Source: Agelas oroides (lineage: Eukaryota > Porifera > Demospongiae > Agelasida > Agelasidae). Taken from it: a DNA stretch of 64,000 nucleotides. The position numbers and the translations under genes were made by a program. Positions 47,295 to 57,268 of the stretch are shown here, in pieces. Where the stretch lies: NCBI GenBank assembly GCA_949130485.1, contig OX422196.1:711388-775387 (forward strand). Direction: 5' to 3'. Each line of letters opens with the position of its first letter. The first letter of the stretch is position 1. A model generated the notes under the pieces. It was not told where the DNA came from. It did not search any database and saw only the letters and a program-made list of their open reading frames with translations.

Positions 47295-50200
47295 CGTGCA
47301 TGTGTGCGTGTGTGTACCTTCCTCAGTGTTGTGTGTCCCCGCCACCACCCTCTCAGGAAGGTTCATCACCCTGGTCTTGAGAAAGTCATCTGAGGCATCC
47401 AGCGAGATCACAACCTCTGAGGAGAGAGAGTTGCAACTTAAAGTTACTTACCTGTCTGTCTGTCTGTCTAGACTTGGTTCATACCTGGCATAAGCAGCCT
47501 GTTGTATTGAGTAGGCTGGTCGGAATCCTGCCCTTCTTCCTCCTCCTCTTCTTCCTCACCAGCTATGGGTGCAATCAGGTGAATGCATGAGTGAGTGATG
47601 TTTTGTTATTTCTGAACAGGACTGGAAAGAAGAATAACATACGTGCAAAGAGTTGTTTGGCCTGCTCATAGGTCTTAGGGAAACCGTCCAGGATAAAGCC
47701 CTGGTTCTGGCATGGCATTGACTTCAACTTTTGCTTGTAAAACTCCAGAATGTACTGGTCACTGTACCGACCTGTGTGTGTGTGTGTGTATGTGTGTGTG
47801 TGCAGGAGGGGGGGATGTCAGGCAATCGTTTGTTTTCCACAGTGTGATAGCATTGTTCCCTGGCCCCACCCAGCTTTCCATCGCTTGCATTCACACGTGG
47901 GAAAGCCTGCTGTCCAAATGGAGCAAGTTGTGGAGATAGTGTTCTAAGAAACTTGTATACCCACCGCTGTTCTCCTCTCTGTCCTCCTTGAGGAGGTCCA
48001 GGAACTCTTGTGCCTGCTGGGCACCCGAATCATCTTCCTCTTCCTCGTCGTCCACATCAGCACGAGATGCAGTGCGCTCCTGTGAGAGAATGTGGAGGGG
48101 GAGAGCAAATTTTCTAATTCCAAGAAAAACTTTTTAATGCACTCTTGATGGGACATAAACAGTAGTAGTACTGTACTATAACAATTATAATTATTGTCAG
48201 ACAACAATGTCAAGGGGTAGTCCCATATATGTCCCGTGTAGAAGCGTTTGCGACCGGGATCAAAATTGAATCAAGCGATCAAGAGCCCCTTTGGGGGGTC
48301 GATCAAGGGATCAAGGTGACCTCCGAGCTGCTAAAATCAAAGGATCAAGAATGCGCGGCTGCAATTTGACCTTTAACCCCTGAAAATCAAGCGATCAAGA
48401 CCCTCAAAAGGGAACAATCAAGCGATCAAGCACACTTTTTGCCGATCAAAAAACTTGATCGCGGTCGCAAACGCTTCAAAAGGTGACATATAAGTGACTA
48501 CCCTTTGAATGTTTCTTGTTCCCTTCTTTCATATATAGCTTGCAATATGGGGACTGAGAGGCTGGGAATGATGCTAATGTTTTCAAGATGTAGGCTCAGA
48601 CAGAGCTGTATACAACTCTAGAACAAGCATACAACAGTAAGCAGAGATGTGTTGTTTCTGTGTACACACTCACCAGACGCTCGATGGCCTCCTTGATGAC
48701 GTCTGCTGCCATAATGTGGTGCAGTTTGTAGTGGCTGCACAGCTGGGACACTACGTGCGTCTTCCCTACCGCAGGCGGGCCCAGCACACACCCACGGATT
48801 GGCTGGAACAAGAGAAGATAGAAGTTTGTTCATGAACTATCTATAGTTTGGGGAAGTTCAATTCAAGCCAAGTTCTCCTCCCTCCCTTTGTGCTCATACA
48901 CAGGGAGACTTCAACACCACAAGCCTTGCAGCTGTACACAGACATAACACCACATACACATACACTCTCATTTTCAGTTCGAAGATAGTTAAATGGTTGA
49001 GCAGTACCACCGCCATACATGGGGGGATGGTGACAGCTACTGAGCATTGAATATTGCGAGGTATGTATTGCTAGGGCTGGTGCAAGAGAGTGATGGCAAT
49101 TGTGATGATATGTATGTACAATAGTGTAACAAGCCTTGCAGCTGTACAAAGAGTGTGCTGGTGCTTTAGAGTGTGGTAGAAGCAGATCAAGGGTCCATTA
49201 CTGTGTGGGTGATCACAGAGCTACTGTGTGCTCACCAGTAGACCTCTCTCCTCCTTGTATTCCTTGATGATGGTAGACATGTTCTCCACTAGCCCCGCCT
49301 ACAAAACAACAACATCCATTAACAAATAATCCCTTCCTCATAGGTCCTGGCTCTCCCTCCTTTAGCAGTGCATGGGAGAGCCTGGGAACAAGGGTAAGCT
49401 TTACACAGATTTGAGACAAGGACAGTTAAATATACAGTCAGACTAAACTAGCCTAGCCTCGAACCCAGGCTTTCCGTTCCGGATTTTGTCTCACAGCTTT
49501 GGTTTTTCTCCAAAGCTGCGAGACAAAATCCGGAACGGAAAGCCTGGGTTCGAGGCTAAAACCAGCCCTCCAAGCCAGGATTGGACATCCTTGCTTTAAT
49601 GCTTCTCCCCCACCTCAGCCCTCCAGTTGATGTTCATCAACTCTTTGGCAGATGCAGCCTCCATCTGTAGGTTCACCAGGAGTTGGTCGTAGTGACATTG
49701 CTGGGGAGAGAGGGAAGGAGAAAGAGGAAGATGAGTGAATGCTCCCCACCCCCAATATAGCTTGCTAATGTCTACAAAATCTATAGCCCTAACACTGACT
49801 ACTGTTGCATCCTAGCTAGCAATGATGGCACAAATATCCCATCACTGAAGTCCACATGGTGATGGTTTGTCTCGCAAGCCAGACCCACTTTTGCGGAAGA
49901 CTAGGTAATGGTGTAAGGTGGATCTAATTAACTTTGTTTGCTGAAAACATCAAGTGGAGTTGACGGAGTTGCTTGAGAATCTTGTATGCACACTGCCACT
50001 CTATCACTGTTCAGCAACTGCTGACCCCTTACACTGAGTTCCTTGTTGAGTAGGGCATCCTCTCTGGAGATGTGTTGGATCTTTCCAGTACCCAGGTTCT
50101 GGCTGATGGCCTTGACAATCTCCTCCAGCATGTTCTTGGAATCGTCCACGGCCAGGAGGAACCGTACCTTTGGCCTCCCATCAGCTATGTTCACCACCAC

Positions 50201-52451
50201 GCTGCAGAAGGACGGCAAACAAACACATACAGAATGTTCCCTACCTCGTACCCACGCCTCATTTCCTCGTAGAAAGAGCCTGGGTACGAGGCTCGCTGTT
50301 CCCCTTCACCTAGGGTACCAGCTGATCAACTTTACTGACGAAATCGACAATCATCCAGGCACCACCAAAGCTTTTGAATGACTGCCATTTTGTATTCCAA
50401 ACTGCTTGGGGTGGGATGTGTAAGAGGCTTATGAAACAGCTGCTGCATGCTTGCAGGTGTAGTATGCACCGGGTGATGTTAGCACTGGCGGGGGTCAGTG
50501 GGTACCTTGCTAGGTCAAGGATATGAATGGTGGGGACCATGTTTTGACCATCACCAAACACTTGGAGAGATGGAGTGTCACCATGCCAGGCAGACTGAGG
50601 GGGGAGAGGAGATGGGAGGGGTGAGAAGGAGAACGATGGGGAAGGAAAGAGAGAGGTGAGGAAGGGAGGGAGTGGGAATGAGAAGGGCAAGGAGGAGGAG
50701 GAGGGAGGAGACAGAAAAAAGAGAGGGGTGAGAAGGAGAACGATGGGGAGGATGAGGAAGGGAGTGAGTGAGAAGACAAGCATTCCTCTGCACCTTGAAC
50801 CAGAAGTGAAATATATTTTCTCCAGCACCATACGTGAGACCAGCAGCCACAACATAGGTCATGAACTTGGACTTATTCTGCAACAAGAAACAGCACATGA
50901 TCAAGAGCCTTGGTGCTTCACAAGTGAGGCCCAGGAGGGAGAGATCAGTATAGAAATCCTTGCACCTAATGTCCAGTTATCTTACACTCCCCACTTGATA
51001 GAGAACTACCCCATATCACTCACTGTCTTCCCCAGCTTGGTGACTAGTTTCTCCAGTGTGATGTGCTTGCTAAAGTTGGGGTGGGCCCTTCGTCTCCGAT
51101 AGTCCTCCTCCGTAAATGGGACATCTGGCTCCTCCTGGATGATGAACAACATGGACACTCAGGGCCTATCTCCCCACCCTTTTCCTCTTCCCTTTGTTTG
51201 CATATGGCAAACAAATTAATATACAGCAAGGGGTATCTTCCCACTTCGTCAATTCCCACTTTGTCAATTCCCAACATTGACCAAATGGGAATTGACAAAG
51301 TGGGAATTGACAAAGCGGGAATTGACGAAGTGGGAATAAACCCAGCAAGGAAGGGTCTGGTTCTAAATTGGGAACAAGGTTTTTTTGTATGACGTACCGG
51401 GTCAAGGGGCTTGCTGCGTGCCCACGTGAGAATGGTAGAGAGACAGATGAACACTTTCTGTGATGTAAGTGAAGAGATCTGGTCATGGATAGCTGCAGTT
51501 GGGAGGGTGGGTGGGGAGGGGAGGGGGGGGGAGGTGCATTGGTATAACAATATACAGTGTACAGCTATTGGGACTGCTTATACACAGGTCTAGCCTCCGC
51601 CCCATCCGAGTTTCCATTGCTTGGAAGAGTCTGAAAAATGCTCACCAGGACCACTGGTATGAATGCAAAGAAATAACCTCTGCCTACAAACAAAGCTAGC
51701 AGGGAGGTGCATGTGCAATGCCTGTGATTGAAGTACCCCTCCCTCTCTCCTCTCTCTCTTTTTTTTCCTTTCTCTCTTCCCTCTCTCCTCCCTCACCTTG
51801 CACAGCCCATGAGGCTTCCTCCACTTGTGTCTGCTCCTCAACTACATCGTAGACTATGACATCACAAGTGAGGAGGGCTGCCAACAGATTGTCTTGAGCA
51901 GAGGGCTGGGGGGAGGGAGAAGAACAGACGGGAAGAGGATGAAAAATACAGTGTGCATGAATTACCACGCAAGTACTGATGGAGCTTTTTCTGTCGAATT
52001 CCTGAGCCCAATACTGAGAACCAGATGTGCTGCCTACCATACCTTCACAATTTCAGTCACCCACTCTGGTTTCTGAGCCTTAGCATCTTGCAGAGTGCCA
52101 ACAACTTCATATTTGTTGGTTGCTCCAGTGTCCTGCTGTTGTGCTGCCAGGGGCTTGGAGTCAACATCTTCGTCGAGCTGGGTATCCTGCTGTGAGGCAC
52201 CCACCACTGACTGGCTGAGAACCTGGGGGTGTATGTGAGGTTTGGCGAGGTGTTCAAGTTGCAGTTTTAATACTGAGCATGCACTTTGCAGGTAAGAATC
52301 TGCGTGCAGGGGAAATTTTGGGTGCATGAGGGTTACACCTTGTGCAAGTTAGCATGCAGTTTCACATGGCTTTTCTTTTCTTTCTACAGCCAACCTTGCT
52401 CAGTACTTTTCCTGTGTAAGTATCCACGTGGTTCACAAATATTCGAACCAT
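46052..52451 (-). CDS. AK7: Adenylate kinase 7, 21 exons, about 700 aa
   Basis: Minus-strand exons from about 52451-52395, 52222-52043, 51905-51797, 51492-51398, 51134-51024, 50877-50794, 50594-50506, 50201-50033, 49700-49614, 49298-49236, 48802-48674, 48080-47964, 47773-47643, 47564-47487, 47416-47318, 47233-47133, 46904-46822, 46761-46711, 46541-46455, 46358-46200 and 46075-46052. The start [19 protein letters not shown] and SVVGAS fit the AK7 N-terminus. An SDR-like NAD-binding half follows ([42 protein letters not shown]). The kinase half has the P-loop [14 protein letters not shown] and [14 protein letters not shown] charged coiled coil and a Dpy-30-type end ([19 protein letters not shown] ... 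DDPVDYL) close it. AK7 supports motile cilia and flagella by balancing ATP, ADP and AMP. Human AK7 is 723 aa. The Dpy-30 segment ends unusually early, at DYLVSYSKSA. Confidence 0.92.
46589..46631. repeat. Foldback element in an AK7 intron
   Basis: CTAGTCTCGTTCCTAAACCC and GGGTCTGGGAACGAGACTAG pair with a 3-base loop. Confidence 0.88.
48211..48508. mobile_element. MITE-like element full of GATCAAG words, in an AK7 intron
   Basis: Outer imperfect inverted ends AAGGGGTAGTCCCATATATG and CATATAAGTGACTACCCTTT enclose near-perfect inner inverted repeats (AAGCGTTTGCGACCGGGATC at about 48241, GATCGCGGTCGCAAACGCTT ending near 48477). Between them ATCAAGCGATCAAG-type words occur about ten times. There is no coding capacity. 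Confidence 0.8.
49454..49558. repeat. 105-bp near-perfect palindrome in an AK7 intron
   Basis: TAGCCTCGAACCCAGGCTTT, CCGTTCCGGATTTTGTCTC and AGCTTTGG are mirrored by CCAAAGCT, GAGACAAAATCCGGAACGG and AAAGCCTGGGTTCGAGGCTA. The stem is about 47 bp with a loop of about 8 bases. Diverged relatives are at 58781-58905 and, partly, 44550-44605. Confidence 0.93.
51236..51338. repeat. Hairpin made of repeated GGGAATTGACAAAGT words
   Basis: Two copies of ACTTTGTCAATTCCCA type on the left face three copies of GGGAATTGACAAAGTG type on the right. It lies in the AK7 intron before exon 4 (sense orientation). Confidence 0.88.
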
Positions 52452-53011
52452 TTTTAGTCTACCTTTCCACCACAGATCAAGCTGATCAGTGATCTCCTCC
52501 CCCGTTCAATGGTTCATGTCGTTGTTGTTGCCGTTCGTTGTCGTTGCTAGGATACGTGATCACGTGATAATGTTCAGTCTCGTTCCCGAGTTGTAATTTG
52601 GGAATGAGACTGCATATAGCCGGGGGCTGTGAATGTGATTTCCTGCAGTTGGAGGACAAACACAAAGGGAACAGGAACTCACCTCCTGTCCGCACAAAGG
52701 TAAGCAAGTATATAGATCATAGGTTACGTATTCCATAGTTATGACATGATCGTATACTCTGGTGTTTATGTACTAGTACGGTAGTTTGTTGTCGATTTTG
52801 CAACTATTAACGCTAATTGATGCTGGAAAGTGGGAGTATGAGCTCAGAAATTGGGAAAACTGGCTGCAGATAACACAACCTTTTCAAGAATTAGTCCAAC
52901 AGTTGACTACAGGACATAGGCTAGGGCCTGGGAGACCAGTTGTACAGCGGAGTGTTTACTGACTGCAACTGTATGTGTGCCATGTTCCAGCACAGAACTC
53001 GCACAGTAGTG
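52452..53011. promoter_or_regulatory. Divergent 5' region between AK7 and the PH-domain gene
   Basis: AK7 starts at 52451 on the minus strand. The first plus-strand exon-like block of the PH gene is 52649-52699, possibly a 5' UTR or coding exon (LEDKHKGNRNSPPVRTK) with TGCAG before it and GTAAGC after. CACGTGAT-type words and a foldback copy (52575-52614) lie between. Confidence 0.5.
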
Positions 53012-55610
53012 ATGTCACTACACACGATGAAGGAGGGCCTGCTGTTCAAGAGAGGCCGGATCAATACAGAGTGGCGACAGAGGCTCTTCATCCTCAATAG
53101 GAAGCAGCTGGCATATTTCAAGGGCAGTGTAAGTTTTAGCATGGAGGCATCGTGAAAGTAATCAAGGTCTAAATGCACCTGACAGTTTTACACAGCACTC
53201 AGTTGAAGCCAGACATGAGTTTATTTAACACTTCTCTGAATAGTGAGACACTCCTTTATCGCTTTCTGCGAGGAGGTACATACTCCACTGCAGCAGTGTG
53301 GAAGTAAACTTTCATCTTGATGCTATTAATATGGGGCCTGAAACATTATGACAGATTGCTTTCAAGTGGAAGAGATGATGGGATCAATCTTTTTCCTTAA
53401 ATTGTAGTGTGTCAGGTTAGTGGAGGTATTCTTCCACTTGCTCCTTGTCAATGGTCAAAGGCAGACCGCCATGGTAATGCAGGGAACATATGGCTTCTGT
53501 GTGCTGTATGAAACTTGTAACCTTCAGAAACTCACAAAATGCAATAATCTTCAACTCAGTGTGCAAGTGATCATAACCTAGAAGTGGGAAAGAGTTGAGA
53601 ACAAGGCCACTCCCTCCTCCTCTCTCTCCCCCCCCCCCCCCCCCCCCCCCCCTCCCTGCCTTGTAATTTACTTCAGAGAAATGTAACATTTTGTAACACA
53701 TATGTAATTGATATCAATATTGAAATACAACAAACAAGGAAGACTGGTAATGGGTGATCAATTTTCATGTTTAAAATTCTTGACTGGTGACCGTCCTACC
53801 AAGCATTGGCAATTAGATCCATGCCATAAGTCCCTCCATATACAGTAGCCTCAGCATTCCTGTTAAGGTGTGAATCCCCTCAAAGCAGCCAACCTTGTCG
53901 AACTTCTTTAGGGGATGTTGTGCACATTTTTAGGATAACATTGCATTCCAAGTAAGGAAGCTTGTGTCTCACAAAACATCAAGAGTTATGGCGTCTAGTA
54001 GACTTGTTCCCAGGCTCCTCCGCTCTGGAATACGGACATTGAAGTTGTGCAGGCAGAGAGAGCCTGGTATTTTTTCTCACATGAGCAGCATCAAAGGTAG
54101 AGAGGGGGTAGAGAGACCTTAATTGTGCATGGGCATACCCGAAGGCTCAGAACAGGAAAATGAGCGAAGGTAGCGGGAAACTGACTACACATATCTAGCT
54201 ATCGGGGGGCGAATATTATGCACACCGAGTGTTGAATGCATAGTTGGTTGAATAGCGTGCAAAATGCTGCCTTTCTGTTCTAAAAACTCTGGTCCTATTT
54301 CGATTACGTCATGATCATGTGAGAAAAGATACCAGGCTCTCCACGCCTAGACAATTCGTGTTCCGGGGGAGCCTGGGAATGAGTCTAGGTAAATCATCTA
54401 GTCTTGGTCCCAGACCAAAAACAAACCACAGTACAGATCGCTTTCAGTATTTCATGTTGAACTGGAAGCAGTACATGCACCAGATGACATCTGTGGACGA
54501 GACTAGTCAACGTCTTGGACTATTTGAGCAAGTGATACCATTGTTTGTGTAGCCTCCCCAGGCCTTAATTCATAGCTTGTTGCTTGCAGTACAAATTCCC
54601 ATTGGTCAAGAGTGCATGATGATGTCATTTTTGGACGTCATCTTGTATGGGTGGATTAAAGTATTGCTCAATGCTCTATATATATTTCAAGCAGTTCTTG
54701 ATACCCCAGTAGACTTACAGGTGAAGTAGCATAGTGCCTTCAGGATTCAATCTAGAGGTTTTTTTTTTTTTTTTTGGGGGGGGGGGGGGGGGGGGAGGGG
54801 GAAGCTTCCCTCCCAAACAAACACTCCAGCTTCCCCCCCCCCCCCAAAAAAAAAATTTTTAAACTACCTGAAATATTTGTAAAACATGGATTTAGACGTG
54901 ATTTTACCTCTTGGATTGCATCAAAACTAATCTTGGAGGATCTAAAATCCTAATTTTTTCTTGAGGGGCATGCCCCCAGACCCCCCTAGACAACACTAAC
55001 ACTTTATACAGCTTCTCCCCCAAACTCTGAAATTATGGTTTTGTTTATACCGTAAGTGTTTCTGAAACTAATGGACAACTGACGTTGTCGACTAGTTTGG
55101 GAGCGAAAGTTAGTACATAACTGTGTCCACTCTACTTAACCCCCCAGAGCTAAAAATACAACAGATTACAGTTGTGATAGAGCGGTTGTTTTGGTATCTT
55201 GTTTGTGAGAAATGTGGTCGTTTATCATCACAAAGTTACACTGTTGACTATTGTTCTGCCAGGCTGCAGCAACTTGATTGGTTTCCCCTCCCCCTCCTCA
55301 TCTTCACCCTACCATCTTCTCCCTTGTCTCTCTCTCTACCTCTGTCTCTCCCTCAGAAACATTCACCATCAGGAACAATAGAATTAAAAGAAATCAGATC
55401 AATATCAGATATTTTAGAAGACGGAACATTTCAAGTGAGCTCTCTCTTTCTCTCTCTCTCTCTTCAAACGTTTTCCGTTCTCTATATGGGAGGGTTCAGA
55501 GTCACCAGAAGACAATGTGTACATGTCATTTTCTGTTCCACAAATACCTTGTGTGACAACAGACTTTACATGTTGAGTCATTGTTCGGGTGACAGAGAAA
55601 GAACTTGACT

Positions 55611-55645
<35 letters not shown>

Positions 55646-55676
55646 GCACACACACACACACACACACACACACAAT

Positions 55677-55756
<80 letters not shown>

Positions 55757-56582
55757 CACATTATAGATAATAACTCCCACCAGAACCTACGAGATCAGAG
55801 GAGGTAAGTTTTATAGCTCCATTTGAACATCCCGCATGAAACCCACGTCCTGGGAGCCTGCCACAATGTAGTCCTTAGTATAAGGTAGACCATGTGAAGG
55901 TCCAAGTGCTCACAGTGGACCATGTACTTCATTAGTCTATCAAGCTAGCCCATCACCCTCCAGGAAAGTGTATATAGTCCTTAGTATAAGGTAGACCATG
56001 TGAAGGTCCAAGTGCTCACAGTGGACCATGTACTTCATTAGTCTATCAAGCTAGCCCATCACCCTCCAGGAAAGTGTATATAGTCCTTAGTATAAGGTAG
56101 ACCATGTGAAGGTCCAGGTGCTCACAGTGGACCATGTACTTCATTAGTCTATCAAGCTAGCCCGTCACCCTCCAGGAAAGTGTATATAGTCTTTAGTATA
56201 AGGTAGACCATGTGAAGGTCCAGGTGCTCACAGTGGACCATGTACTTCATTAGTCTATCAAGCTAGCCCATCACCCTCCAGGAAAGTGTATATAGTCCTT
56301 AGTATAAGGTAGACCATGTGAAGGTCCAGGTGCTCACAGTGGACCATGTACTTCATTAGTCTATCAAGCTAGCCCATCACCCTCCAGGAAATTGGTGAGA
56401 GATGGTCTGGCTTGATAGACTATACAGGTCCTCATGGTGTACACAATGGTCAAACAGTACTCTATCACTGATGATACTTTACAAATAGTTAATCAGCTGT
56501 GAAACTTTACATTTGTAGTAATAGGGAAAAGGGAAACAATTAATTATTAGCAAATTATTACATATTTACACACACACACACA

Positions 56583-56638
<56 letters not shown>

Positions 56639-56712
56639 CAAGAGAGTCCACCGAGGCATGGATAACAGCATTAAAAGGAGCGCACAGTGATCTACAGGGA
56701 AAACTGCCCTAG
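53012..56712 (+). CDS. Small protein consisting of a single PH domain, 4-5 exons, about 102 aa
   Basis: Exons: 53012-53128 (exon begins 52991), 55357-55434, 55767-55803, 56636-56712; phases 0, 0, 1 agree. The joined protein reads as one complete pleckstrin homology fold: KEGLLFKRGRINTEWRQRLF, LAYFKGS, SGTIELKEI, ITPTRTYEIRG and the C-terminal helix STEAWITALKGAH with the invariant Trp. PH domains bind phosphoinositides or proteins at membranes. An upstream exon (52649-52699) stays in frame and could add 24 residues if a start lies further up; otherwise translation starts at MSLHTMKEG. The 2.2-kb second intron and the repeats in the others are long for this locus. I cannot assign a named orthologue. 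Confidence 0.72.
54001..54386. mobile_element. Nested hairpin element in the PH-gene intron
   Basis: The ends GACTTGTTCCCAGGCTCC and GGAGCCTGGGAATGAGTC are inverted and belong to the common foldback family. Inside, GAGAGCCTGGTATTTTTTCT (54058) pairs with AGAAAAGATACCAGGCTCTC (about 54321-54340). A roughly 240-bp core separates the inner arms. Confidence 0.7.
54758..54980. repeat. Homopolymer-rich element (T, G, C and A runs) in the PH-gene intron
   Basis: Runs of T and G at 54759-54800 are mirrored by C and A runs near 54833-54855. A tail with GAGGGGCATGCCCCCAGACC resembles the ends of hAT-type elements. Assignment is tentative. Confidence 0.4.
55612..55756. repeat. (CA)n microsatellite in the PH-gene intron
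   Basis: About 145 bp of CA with two ACAATGCACA interruptions, ending 10 bp before the ATTATAG acceptor. Confidence 0.96.
55868..56394. repeat. About 106-bp tandem repeat, five copies, in the last intron of the PH gene
   Basis: The unit contains AGTCCTTAGTATAAGGTAGA, CCATGTGAAGGTCCAAGTGC, CAGTGGACCATGTACTTCAT and CACCCTCCAGGAAAGTGTAT. Copies are more than 95% alike by eye. The array starts soon after a donor and is followed by a reverse fragment (GGCTTGATAGACTATA). Confidence 0.93.
56569..56635. repeat. (CA)n microsatellite ending in the acceptor of the last PH-gene exon
   Basis: CA repeat running into ACACAG at 56635. Confidence 0.95.
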
Positions 56713-57268
56713 CACATGTATCTTCTAACCCCCTCTCTTTTCCCTTCTCTTCCTTTCCTTCTCTACATATTGTGTAGTGGACACATAGTGGAAAATGCCG
56801 CTGGTTCTCTATCACTGCATGATAGCTGAATGTACTGCTGCCATTTTGTTATATTGCTTGCAGATTATGTTTATTCATGTCCCACGACATGACTTGCAGT
56901 TGACTGTCCACCAAATACACATCTCATACGGTAATACTCACAATTTACATAATATCTAGATAGTATAAGGTAGTATAACCTATACTACAATAATAATTTT
57001 TTCAATATGTATATCAACTACTCCCTCTTGTTGTCACTGCAGTTTGATTATACTGTACAATAATTCCCACGTCAGTCTAGTCTCGTCCCCAGACCCCACC
57101 CTCTCAAGAGGCGCACAAGGGCTAGGTACGAGACTAGCATCAGTCAGCCACGCCTAAGGGACCATCTCTTTTCTTTCCTCTTCATCACTACCACACACAA
57201 TTGACTATAAAATCTTTCATGAGCCAAGATCAAATATAACAGGAAATTTAAAAACAAACTACACCACT
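56713..57268. other. Convergent intergenic region
   Basis: It holds the 3' ends of the PH gene and of the unrecognised minus-strand gene. A foldback copy is at 57078-57136. I see no exon. Confidence 0.5.
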
